This document shows, piece after piece, positions 1-13,311 of a stretch of 64,000 nt of DNA (its first letter is position 1; the number at the start of each line of letters is the position of its first letter). Origin of the DNA: Bagarius yarrelli. Taxonomy: Eukaryota; Chordata; Actinopteri; Siluriformes; Sisoridae. The translations under genes were made by a program, and so were the position numbers. Below the pieces are notes generated by a model that worked only from the letters and a program-made list of their open reading frames with translations, did not search any database and was not told the origin of the DNA. Location: the NCBI GenBank assembly GCA_005784505.1, contig VCAZ01000252.1, positions 221,072 to 285,071 on the forward strand. Direction: 5' to 3'.

Positions 1-170
1 AGAAAGCAGGAGGGGAGGGGGGGCAGTGAAAGTAGGAGGAGAGAGACAACGCAGGGAAAGAGACAGATAGAGACAAACAGTGAAAGCAGAATGGAAGAAA
101 GACAGAGAGGAAGATAGAGAGGAAAGACACAAAGGAGACACAGAATAAGAGAGAAGAAAAGAAAGAGCTC
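1..170. repeat. Purine-rich GA/GAAA tract
   Basis: The left edge is almost pure purine on the plus strand, made of irregular GA, GGA and GAAA runs. No coding frame or gene signal is seen. It lies downstream of the last visible kansl1 exon, so it is probably intronic to kansl1. Confidence 0.7.
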
Positions 171-742
171 TAACAGGTTGCTATGGGCAACCACAATTCA
201 TCTACTCAAGACTCTTCAGACGAGGTTATTCAGTAATCTTACCACACACACACTTCCTGGATATGACCGTGTGAGCTCTGATTGGCTGAAACTGTGCCAC
301 ATACACACTATTGTACTGCAGTGGATATTACACTGTATTACCGTGGTGGTGCTGGTGGCGGTGTTAATGTTGAATTTTAGTTATGTTATTATCTGCCTTT
401 TCTTCTTATGAAAGTCAGCACCCCACTTTTCAGGAAGTGATGTCACCAACCCATACCATGTGGCACTGTTCAGGAAGTGACATCACGTCACATCACCAGA
501 GCTCCACTTCACACATACAAAGTTAAATGATGCGAGACAATACATGGGTCAGTCACCACAAACGTGTGGGCACTGTACACACACACACACCTTTGAGGAT
601 CTACACAAATGTTTTTTTCTACAAAAGACCAAGTGCAGCTTACAGCCTCATTTTTATTAAATACACACCATACCCCATAAAACACACACACACACACAGA
701 CACAAGTAAGTCCACCTTCATACACATATTTTATTGCAGTAC
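171..742. other. kansl1 intron, no further exon seen
   Basis: This follows the exon ending at 743 on the minus strand. I searched it for the next conserved kansl1 segment and did not find it, so that exon and all later ones lie off the left edge. It contains short CA runs near 573-590 and 682-705 and two similar stretches at 430-490 sharing 'caggaagtga'. Confidence 0.5.
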
Positions 743-896
743 CTTGGTGTTAAGTTGAGGCAGTGTGTATGGTCTGATCAGGCGTCTCTTCCGGCAGGAG
801 ATGAGCGGTCGAGTTCGTGCTGCTACACAACTCGCAGCTTCAACACACAACCTCTGCTGCTCTGCCTCAGACGCGGCCGGAGAACCACATCGCAGG
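743..896 (-). CDS. kansl1: kansl1 fifth coding exon
   Basis: This 154-nt exon runs from CTTTTAG|CCTGCG to ACCAAG|GTACTG. It encodes SEAEQQ, then SCVAARTRPLISCRKRRLIRP, matching the basic VAARTRPVLSCKKRRLVRP segment of KANSL1. It ends in phase 0. The following exon is not in the window. Confidence 0.9.
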
Positions 897-1797
897 CTAA
901 AAGCACACAACACATATACACTCCAACATTTAATATTATAAAATTAATATTAATAATAAAATGTTAACAAAAACAGAAAAATCATAACTGCTTTTATTTT
1001 TCAGGTCACAATTTATCGCTTAAAAACGATGCATATGAGCAGAAAATATTAACAACCATTTTAATAAATAAATAAACTCCAAATGACCTGTTGATGACCC
1101 CGTTAACATGTCGGACAGACGGGTAACTTTTCCTCAGGTTCGACTCCATGGAAACAGAAGCTATTTGTCCCGTCAGCATCAGACACCTAAAAAACGATAA
1201 ATATTTATTTTATTTATTAATTCAGCTCACTGATGGTACAGTCCACATGACCCCAGCGCCCCCGAACAGGTTTAAATGGAAAATCTTGTGTACCAATGAA
1301 CAGGTGAGACTCTCTGTCCTCGATGCGCTGCTGTTTTCTGCAGTTTCACAAACTGAACTCTCGCCCAGCACCACAACTCCCTGCAGACACACAAAGAGCT
1401 GTTTAAATCCCAGGTTTGAATAAAGATGTTAACAGGCACTTCCTGTGTCTTTATTATGCATTTGTGACAGTAAAGAAAAAAAATCATTCTGTACGATTAT
1501 TCAAGGCGCCGTGCCGCTGGACGATTATTCGAGGCGCCGTGCCGCTGGACGATTATTCGAGGCGCCGTGCCGCTGTGCGATTATTCGAGGCGCCGTGCCG
1601 CTGTGCGATTATTCGAGGCGCCGTGCCGCTGTGCGATTATCAGAAGCACTACTGCATTATTGGTCATGCTGTTATATAAACTTTACTGATCACAATCATT
1701 AGTTCCACTTTTAATATATAGGGTGTAGTGACATCACACTGTTTTTAATACACCTGAAAGTGAGGTTCCAGTGTAAATCTGTTTATGCTTAAATCCC

Positions 1798-1860
<63 letters not shown>

Positions 1861-1865
1861 AGTGT

Positions 1866-1920
<55 letters not shown>

Positions 1921-2475
1921 GTGTAGTTTGAGACCTTGCTGTTGCGGATGTGCCGGTAGATGTCGGTGTGTTGGCGGATTCGGTACTCCAGGTCAGAGAC
2001 ATGAGCCTGCAGCCAGTTCCAGTGACTGATGATGGAGGAACGTTCCACTGCATAACGACCCTCGGCTCTCCTCCACCTACACGCACACACACACACACAG
2101 AAAGAGAGAGGGAGAGAGAGAGATTTACTCGTCTTTTCCAAACGCATAAGTGAGAACATCATGTGACTCAGCTTTTGAGAAAAAAAAAACTCAGTCTACA
2201 ATCATGTATTTAATTCTATATTTATATTAATCGAATCCAGCTGATTCTGTCTCCTCCTCTGTGTTTCTTTTGTTTTGTAGTCAAACATTTGATTATGTCT
2301 GGTATGCAAATCTAAAAAACGTTTCCTTATTGTGCTGAGAAGCACAAGTGTGTGTGTGTGTGTGTTTTTTATTCCTCTACAGTCATCATCAGCTGGGAAT
2401 TTTTTTTTAACAAAAAGACCAAAAGCATTTATTCCTACTGAGTAAAGCTGACTTTAAACATAACATCATGTACGT

Positions 2476-2548
<73 letters not shown>

Positions 2549-3038
2549 GGGGGGGGGGGGGGGGGGTGGGGGGGGGGGGTTTGCATTGCATTTACACACG
2601 ATCATTAGTGCAGAGTCATGATGACACCTCACATCACACAGAGTAGAAAAAAACAAGATCAGGACCAACACACCACCCCAAACACACACTGTCTGTCCTC
2701 CGGCCTGTCTGTCCCTCCGGCCCTGTCTGTCTGTCTGTCTGTCTGTCCCTCCGGCCTGGCCGTCTGTCAGTCCCTCCGGCCTGCCTACCAGTCCCTACAG
2801 CTTCTCTGTCTGTCTTTCTGCCTGCCCCCATACTGTCTGTCTGTCTGTCCCTTCCGCCTGTCCTTCTGTGTGTTCTGCCAGCCTGTCTGTCTACCCCAAC
2901 TGACACCCCAAAACACAGGGATATTAAATAAGCACAGATGTCTTTGACAGCACTATGTGTGTTTTTTTGTGTGTGCTTTTAACCCAGAAACAGGAAGCTC
3001 CATCAGGAAGCAAGGAGGAGGCAGGAAGTAGCAGTAAA

Positions 3039-3082
<44 letters not shown>

Positions 3083-3107
3083 TCTCTCTTGTCTCTCTCT
3101 CTTGATG

Positions 3108-3161
<54 letters not shown>

Positions 3162-3200
3162 CTCTCTGTCTCTCTCTGTCTCTCTCTGTCTCTCTCTGTC

Positions 3201-3268
<68 letters not shown>

Positions 3269-4846
3269 CTCTCTGTCTCTCTCTCTGTCTCTGCACACGC
3301 ACAAATATGGGTTGGCTAATTGTTAGCTAGAATTCACACATCATTTGCCTTTGCCATGTAAAAATGACTCAATTTAAGGCTCCAGTTTTCGTGTTAATTA
3401 CCAATTAAATGACAACAGACCCACAGAGAATCACACACACACACCCCTGTCTCAGGAAATAACTCGAGCGACGGTAAACGATGAGTAACAGTGAAACCAA
3501 AATCAAACAGGAAATCAGGCATGATCACATGGGAGAGAAACCTCAAAGCTACAACACACTTGTGTACATGAGGTGCAGCAGTGCAAACACAAAGAGTGTC
3601 AGACGAAAAATGTTAATGATCAGTGTTCATGTGTAAATCAGTAAACGCTGACCAACACCATACATGGCACCTGCTGACGAGCTGCACTCACTGCTGCAGG
3701 CTAACATCACCGTATATGATAGGGGTGGGAATTTCTAGGCACCTCGCTATTGGATTCGATTCCGAGGGCTGTGATGCGATTATAAAACGATTATCAGTGC
3801 AACTTTTCTTTTAATACTGATTTTCTTTTTTCTTACTGACTGACTTTTAAAGCATCTGTAATTACCCATATTGAAATTACTTTCATATTTTATTAATAAA
3901 ATCAATGGATAGAACCAACCAGAAATTAAACATTTGCCTGTAGCGGCAAACATTTACCCGGTTTAGCAACAGCAGCCATATTGGATGCATTATTAGAAAC
4001 TAAATGTAAGGTATGTAGTACATTAAAGTAAGTATGTTCCTTGAGTATGATTACAGGTAGTGTGAATGCAATCGGGACATCCTACATTCATCGTTTTGAC
4101 GTTGAAAGCTGACATACGCCAATTTAAAGTTGGATGATGTTAAACGAGTGCAATTTAACTACAATGAACAACAATATATTCTTTAAGTAAAACACTTGAA
4201 AATGACGTGCCGCCACTTTGCACATATGGCGAGTCGGACACAAAATGCGATTTCGGACGGAACCTAAACCTTTTTCAGTGATCTGCCATTCCTCTGCCGC
4301 CATCATACAACTGTTTTGTGCACACCACAGACTGTCCGGACGCCACGCTTTCCTCTTTAAACTCCCGCCTTTTGCGTTCAGTCAACATCACGCTATCAAT
4401 CAACATTCGAGTCCAAAACGTCTGCATTGTGATGCATCGAAGAATCTAATTTTTCCCCCACCCCTATTATACACACACGCCAAGTTACACAAACATCAGG
4501 GGGCAAACGAGCTACATGAACCTCAGAGGAACCTCAACTCCTTATTATCCTTTTACTGAGGTAAAATATCTTACAAGAACTTTGTGTGTGTTTTGTACGA
4601 ATGAATAAATGAATAAACAACAGTCTCAGACTGAAGAAAGACCACAAGAGAGAAGGAGGACACACAGAGAAGCAGGCTTATATATTTCATGTGTCTGCCA
4701 CACACACACACAGACAGACAGACACACACACACACACTTTCCCTCGCTCCCACACACTCTCACAGAGAACTCCTTTCATTCTGGCCCGGGCGCTGCGGGT
4801 GCTGCCAGGTACAGATGATAGAGAGAATCCGAGCGTGGAAGAAAGG

Positions 4847-4921
<75 letters not shown>

Positions 4922-4962
4922 TCGAGAGGTAGAAAAAAAGAGAGAGGAGAGAGAGTAGAGAG

Positions 4963-5029
<67 letters not shown>

Positions 5030-5033
5030 CGAG

Positions 5034-5081
<48 letters not shown>

Positions 5082-5766
5082 ATCCCCAAAAATACAGCAT
5101 TATGCCCAAACCTGCACCTTTATTCCCCACTAAGCTTGTTTTGTCAATCGTCTAACAGAAAACTGTCCCTAACAAAACCGGTCTAAAGAAAAAAAATCAA
5201 GTGTACAAGTAACTAAATAAGCGAAAGTGTGCAGGGGGTAAAAAAAGATCCTGTGAAGCTGAGTGCAGTACAGGAGCGGTGAGAATGTACTGCAGGTTCT
5301 GTTAAAAGATAAATCTCTCACCATCAGAGTGTTTCCTCAGGAAGGTCATGCATGCAAAAGAAAAAGCCATTAAGAGATAGAGAGACCTGCCACAACACAG
5401 TCTCGATAATTACTCTTTATAAAACAACACACAGGGCCAAATGCTAACTCTTAAATAAAAGATAATAATTATGGTATAGGGTACCTTGACCTACAATTGT
5501 CCCACCTTGTGAGTTTTTTTGAGATAGATACGATTCGTCTTGGCCGTTTTTTGCTTCGATTGCGAGCTAAAACTCAGGTTATGAGCCAGCTTTAGTCAAC
5601 CGCTAGTTGGCGTAGCGAACGCCACAGTCAACGCGTCGTAACGTCCGCTCAGCATCCCCCCACGTCTCACTCGATAGCGAGTCAGACATGCGCATGCGTT
5701 GTGTAACAGTCTAACACTGTTTATTGGTTATTGGGTTTGAACGTGTACATTTTGTGTCAGCACTCA

Positions 5767-5800
<34 letters not shown>

Positions 5801-8800
5801 AGGGTAAGTGCATTTTTTGCTTGCTGTAAATTGGGCGATTGTGCATGCACGCAAGAGCGTGAGACAGGAAGAAACGTTACAAACACGTCTATATCGTATA
5901 AACCAGTTCAGTACATTTCGACTGCTTTCGCTCTTTATGTCATTATACCCAAGTGTTATACCGAACGCGTGACAAACACTCGGTTACATACTTAATAAAA
6001 ACAGTTTATCGCAGTACATCCTATTGCATTGTTTTAAAACAAAATATTTCTAGTTTTTTGGGGGTTTTTTTTTTTTTTTAAAACGTCACATAAAAATGGT
6101 GGCGAATTAATGGCATCTTAATTCATTTCAATAGGAAAAATTGATTCGACATACGAGTAATTTGAGTTAGAGCTCCATCAGAGAAAGAAGTAAACTCGTA
6201 AGTAAAGGCACCACTGTATATTTTGAAAGAAAGAAAGAAATCAAAAAGATAAATTTATAACATGCTAACTTGCTAAATAATACCAGAGGCTTCTAAGGTA
6301 AATTAAATACACGTAACAGATCATTTAAGTCGCTCGAGCTGTCAGTCAACGTGTTTACAGATAAATGTGAAAACGGAGACCTGAGAAAATCCTTAAATGA
6401 TGATCACACATTTCTTCTCTCAAAGTTAATCTGAGGTAATTTATATTTATTTTTACCTCAGTGTGTCAGTAAACAGATTCATAGCCACCAGTGTTAGCTA
6501 AATCTAGCCAGAAAACAAGAGGGATTTCAACAAGAATAACAGAAGAATAAAAAATTAAATAAATCCATTAAAATTTACTAAAATTAATAAGATAATTGTT
6601 TATAATACTTTTTTACACACACACACGCTGCAGTTATTGTCTCACTGAGCGGTTAAAGGAATTAAATGAGTCTTCACACACTGAGCGCAAAACACAGACA
6701 TGTTCTGTTCGCTGAGGTAAAAAAAAAAAAAAAAAACTAAGCAGGGGACAAAGACTAAAAGCAGAGTAGACACTGGTGCCTTTACCCTCTGTGACTTGCC
6801 CTGTTATTTGATGAGTCACAGTGTTTACGCATCGGGCGCGAGGATGCAAGCGGGTGTATGAACGCATGGAGCTGTGGGAACGACGCAGAAGAAGAAACAC
6901 AACAACAAATCAGCCTGAATCAGGCTGCTGTGTAGACACTGCCTTTAAACGACTCTCCGGAACGACTCTCGCTAACGACTCTCCCCAACAGTCATGTAGA
7001 TAATGCAGAGAGACACACAGCTGCGACAAAGAGTCACGGAGTCAAGTCTACGCAGGGTTTAAGAATCACGTAGCTGAGTCGAAGTCACATAGCCGAGTCA
7101 AAGAGCTTCGACTCCACTGTGGCCCAAACCCTGGAGTTACAAGATCTCAAAAAATGTGACCATCCACAGCCAAATAAACCCCACAGCCATTTCCATGTTA
7201 AATCCTCCAGTCTTTAATATCCAAACTCGAGCCTTCTGGTTTCATCGGTATATCATTACAGTGGAATAAAACGTCGACCATAATAATTTTTTTTATTCCA
7301 TGTATACCGCGACATGTAAATTAGTGGCCGTTGCTAACTTACGTGCAGCACACCTGAGCCTGAGGAAAACGCAGGGAGGTTCTCAAAAAACATGGAACCT
7401 TTTTAAGTGTAGTTTATTAAAAAAACAGATTAGCATATAACAGCCATAATAAATACAACACAAATTAGCCATCTGTGCTAAAAACTTTTATTTTGAAAAC
7501 AGTGTCTAATCGCCATGTTTAAAAGGGCATGTGACACACGAAAAAAGTGCAGTAGCTATTTTGTTTTTTTGTAGCATTTACTTCATATTAGCACAGACAT
7601 CACGATTTAGATTTACATTCTGAGCTCGGTTTCTGCTTCCTCTGTAGAAGTTTATCATCAAATAAATGTGTCTAGTAGCCACATAATTTTTTAATTGATT
7701 TTATTATTTAAGTTTAAGTTATTTGAGTTTATTGTATTTTTCAATGGTTTGCGCATCATTTAATTATAACAATCTCGTTTAGCTTTTTTTTTCTGTGATG
7801 CAAGACAAAGATCGTCCCACAAAAAATTGACTTTGGAACGCTTCAGGTTTTAATAACGAAAGTATGTCCATCATAGAAATTACCATAAAGTTAATTGTGA
7901 TGCGATATGATTTCGTTTATCGGCCCAGTCCTACTGTTAAATGTGACATACAGTGAAATGTGTTATGGTTATGTTATAAGTTCATATTTTATTTATGTAG
8001 GAAAAAAATTATGATTACCGATGTATTTATTAATTATATAATGCTCCTTTCATTGATTTTCCAGAATAACTAACTATTTACATAACTTTATCGCGAAATA
8101 TATCGTTGCCGTAAAATAAAATGACTAGAATTCTGGTTATATAATCGCTCACTTCCGAATGCTACAATAAGCGATGAGGTTATTTGTGGATGTGCCGTTG
8201 TTGTTGTAAATGCATCGCTAATTATTTGGTTAATTAATAAAAAAGACAAAAAGAGAATCGCATAGATTTCTTAATCAGAAATTATTGTAGCCATGTTACA
8301 TAGTCACATAGCTAAAGCAGACAGATGTTGCAGTCTAGTCACCTAGACAAAACAGAGATTGTGTAGTTGTGTGAAGGCAGAGCAGCTAGACAAGGCAGAG
8401 ATTTGTGTAGTTGTGTTGAAGGCAAAAAGTCACCTAGACAAAACAGAGATTTGTGTAGTTGTGTTGAAGGCAAAGAGTCACCTAGACAAGGCAGAGATTT
8501 GTGTAGTTGTGTTCCAGTCACATCGATGCAGACGGATGTTATAGCTAAAGCAGCTTTCCAGTCACACAGCTGAGTCAGAGAGTCACGTAGTGAGGCAGAC
8601 AGCCATACAGATAGATTTTCTTCAGCACATGTCCAACCGCTTGTTCCTTTTATTTAGCATGTGTTCGAGCAGCTCAATCCGTTTTTCCAACCACATAGTA
8701 AATGCGTCTGTAACGCAGTAACACACAAAGAAAAGAAAAGGTGGTTCTGTATACAAGAACCTCCTCCACCTCGGCCATGTTGAAACAGGAACCACGTCAC

Positions 8801-11800
8801 CTCAAAACAAAAACATGGCAAGAATCATCACTGCTGATGACTTCCTGCCCCCCCCCACATACAGCCCCACACGGCATCGGATCAACTTATCCGCTACACC
8901 CGCTTTAAAATAGAAAAGCAACAGCAAGTCATCAGAAGAGTTACATGTTCTTTAGTGCGAATTTTCTGTCTGCCTCTTCTCTCTCTGCCTCTGTTTATCT
9001 CTCACACACACACTTTCTCTGCCCCTTTTCTGCTTCAGTTACTTAGGAATTTTCCATGAATTGTGTTCCGTAGTTCGGAAAAACTCCACCATGTCCTGAT
9101 GCATTTTTCCTCCCTAAAACAATTCATGAAAAAAAAAAAAACAAATAAAAAATACAGTCACGGCGTTACTCGCTTTTTAAATCCAATACAAAGAACCACC
9201 AAATAATCTCTGTGTAGGACAGGGTTTGATGTTCTTTATAGCAGCTATAACGTAGTCGGGCCTGAGAGCCACATAGTCCGGATTTTCTATAACATGAAAA
9301 TTTTAACGCAGTAACTTTTTATTCATCAACAAATTGATAGATTTGCACCTGAATATAAACCGGTTTTTACACGACATCTACAAAAATTCTATGTTTGGTC
9401 TGCTGATTCTGTTCGGATCCTACCATGTGACACCACTAAAAATATGCGCCTCACTGAAATTAAGCAGTTTGGAAACAACCATCACAAAAATCCCATAATA
9501 AAATTCCATTCATTCCATTCCAAATCACAAAGAAGCCTCAGCGGCTCAGTTGTTAAATGTGTACAGTATGATGTGGCTTACAGGGTCGTTATATAGAGAT
9601 TACATCCAATCTTTCAGCTCTGATTGATTTTATGGAACTCTGGGATCCTGATAGTTAATGGATTTCATTCCGCAGACTGACGGTGCTGCAATAAAAGCTG
9701 ACTGCGCTCAAATTTATTACACCAGACTCGTTGGACGGTTGCATTCGCAGCCGTAGTGCACAAATAACAGCCCTTTTTTTTTTAAACCTCTGCTTTTGGA
9801 AATAAACGCACCCCTAATCCCAGAGTAACCAATCAGAGCACATTTTAGAACAGTAATAAATTTGAGCACAGTTTATACCCATAAACCTACAGTAACCTAT
9901 CAGAGCACAGTTTACATTAGCAAGACCACAGTAACCAATTAAAACACATTTCAGAACCTTAATCCCACACTAACCAATTAGAGCACAATTTATACCCATA
10001 ATCCCACATGAACCAATCAGAGCACATTTTACACCCCTAATTCCACAGTAACCAATCAGAGCACGGTTTACACATCTAATCCCAGTCACCAATCAGAGCA
10101 CAGTTTACCACCCATTAAACCCACAGTAAATATCAGAGCACGGTTTACACCAGTAAGACCACAGTAACCTTTCAGAGCACAGTTTACACCACTAATCCCA
10201 CAGTAACCAATCAGAGCACGGTTTACACCACTAATCCCACAGTAACCAATCAGAGCACGGTTTACACCAGTAAGACCACAGTAACCTATCAGAGCACAGT
10301 TCAGGATGATGGTTTGGAGTTTAATCATTTAGATAACAGAATTATCTGATATTAAAGCAGACAGTGCAACAATTTCATCTGCATCTTCCAGTAAAAAGGC
10401 ACAAACCCGTGACAGAGAATTTCACTCTTTACCTACTCATAATAAAAATCACAAAAAAGAGAAAATAAAAGAGACAAGCGCCTCCACAGTGTTATACACA
10501 CACACACACACACTACAGATTAAAAGGAGGAGGAAGAGGAGGAAGAAATAGAGGTGAGGAGTGGAGGAGGATGAACGAGTTGCAGACTGGGGAACATGTG
10601 AGAACACATCAGAAAAAAAGCTAGAACCTCGACGGACTGGCTCCGTGACTTTCATGCAAGAGGAGGAAGAGAATGTTAACCAACCAGATTGGGGATCTAC
10701 AGCTCTTAGCACACACACACACACAACACACCTATTTTTTTTTTTCCTTCACTCACTTGTGTACATTTGTTCTGTTTAACTGAAATTAAAAATGTATTAG
10801 GTCCATCAACAACATTTAGACAGTTCTAAAGAATCCAGACAAAACAGACAGGCAAACGAATAAAAAGAGTGACGAAAACATTAAAGTGCTTTAGATGCTG
10901 CGGTCAGACAGACAGGTTAAAAAAAAAAAAAAAAAAGCATGACTGTTTCTAACAGTCTCTGAGATCTGTAACATTCTGAGGTTGACAAGCAGACGGCTGT
11001 GTTCAGGTTCACGCTGCTAATTATTTCTGACACCATAATCTGCCTTTAGGGCAAAAAGAGAGAGAGCGGAATGTGATGTTATTCTTAGCAACATTCTGAG
11101 CGTGTGTGAAGAGTCCACGGTAGAGAGACACGGGGAAAGAGAGAGGCAAAGTCGAGTTATTCATCAGAAAACGCTGCCGAAATCTTTGCGATAAACAGCC
11201 AGGCATGAAAAAACAATCAAAAAATTAATACAGTACAAACAACCCTCGATTTAACGATGGGGTTATGTTCTGGAAAACCGATTGGACGTCAGAGGACCGC
11301 ATGCAACGTTATAGAGTACAAACATGTATTAATTAGGGCTGTGTATTAGCAAGGGCCTCACGATACAATACAGATTACGATATATTGCAATACTTTAAAA
11401 AAAAACAACAATAACCCCCCCACCACCACCACCGGTCATGCTTACTTCCGAGACCACACGGGCGGTATGTGTTATCGAGAACTACAGGAACAGAGGAGGA
11501 AGAAGTTGTTTGACACGAAATAAAATATTAAGTAATCGTAATTTAAGTATGTATCGATACTGGAAGTAAAATTGTTTAAAAGACCAATTTAAGTATGGAT
11601 CGATAAAAACTGTCACAAAAAAAAAAGTAATGTATTCGAAAAGTAAAAATCTGCGCCAAGGTGGATGCTATATTTCCTTTTGTGGGCGTTTTTTGTTTGT
11701 GTGAAATATCCCAGGATGGAGATCGCTGTGTCTGTGTGGAGTGTTGCGTCAAATAGCATTACCGGTTGTTCAAGCACGGCAGCGGACTGAAATCTGACAC

Positions 11801-12403
11801 CAGGATTAAATCGTTGGTGTGAAATAAAACTGGTGTCTGTAGGCTTCCGTTACTCATCAGCTACGTAAACCTTCGACAAGTTTATACAACAAAGACGACT
11901 TTCTTTTCAGTGCTTTTCCGGTTGCACCTCTGAGCCTCGATAGATTTAAGCTAGTAATAAAGACAAAGTCCCCCCCCTGCATATCATCTATTGACTCAGT
12001 GGTTTCCAAACTGGGCATCATAACCCCCGGGAGGGTGTGTGTGTGTATAATTATTATCATTATTAGTAGCAGAACTAGCACGTTGCTAGCAAGTTTGTTT
12101 GTAGCTAACTAGAGACCGGTGCATTGTTGATATGTTATGAAACATCTTCAGCCTTTTAACAGTTTCACCCTTGACCAATCACCAGGGCTGCACAATATAT
12201 TGTTTCCACATTGACATCGCAATGTGTGTATCTGTAAGTCACACTGCAGGATGTAAAACGTCATTTTTTTCATATCGCAATATATAAAATTGCAGAAAAA
12301 CAAAATATCGCAAACAATGCCAGTTTTTTTTTTTTCAATATCAAGCAGCCCTACCAATCACCATGACTAATCAAACCCCATGGACCAGAGAGAGAGAAAG
12401 CGC

Positions 12404-12444
<41 letters not shown>

Positions 12445-12476
12445 AAGAGAGGAGAGAGAAGAGAGCTGAGAAAGAG

Positions 12477-12517
<41 letters not shown>

Positions 12518-13224
12518 CGTTGCATTAATATTACATCATAATACCAAAACGTCCACACCAGACTAACAAACGTGTGATTGTAAAAAAAAAACCCAAATAA
12601 AGAGAAGGATCAGGCCAGTAATGCATTATTATCATTAATCAGGCTTTAAAGCTTCCTTTGTGAGGAAGAAAAAGAGAATGAAACGTTGCACTTACGTTGC
12701 ATCATGTAAATGTGAGCAAAGTGTGTCAAGCGAAACTGAAACAGATCACACGGAGGCGCTGCAGGAATAACGCTCTCATTCTGCCGCTCTAAACTTCAGT
12801 TCATTTAGAGAAAAAACCTGATGACTTATTTAGCAAATTCTCTGCAAATATATACTGGCAAAAGGGTGAAATGATGCAGCGCTGCAACACGCCGCTTAAG
12901 GGTTGCCAGTGTTGTGACTTTTACTCGACCTTGAACTTGCTTTTACACAGGATTGTTAAAGGCAGTTAAAATGTGTCATCTGTAAACATTAACAATTCCA
13001 GAGTTAGAGTTAACCCCCAGAAATATGAAAGTGTGTATTTTTAACAGGAGCTGGCAACCCGTAACGCCAGTGAAATGAAAAACTCAGCCAGAGCGTGAAC
13101 TGTTAAATTTGCTAATATTTAATTATACTAAATGCGGTTGAGGCAGGTAATCAGGATATGTCTACTTTCTTTTGTAGTAAATATATAACATGAAGACAGG
13201 AATATATATATATATATATATATA

Positions 13225-13311
<87 letters not shown>

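Noticed and set aside
2435..5155. Pro-rich, Ser/Leu-rich and Arg/Glu-rich frames over simple repeats
   Set aside because: They come directly from poly-G, TC and GA tracts and lack start context or conservation.
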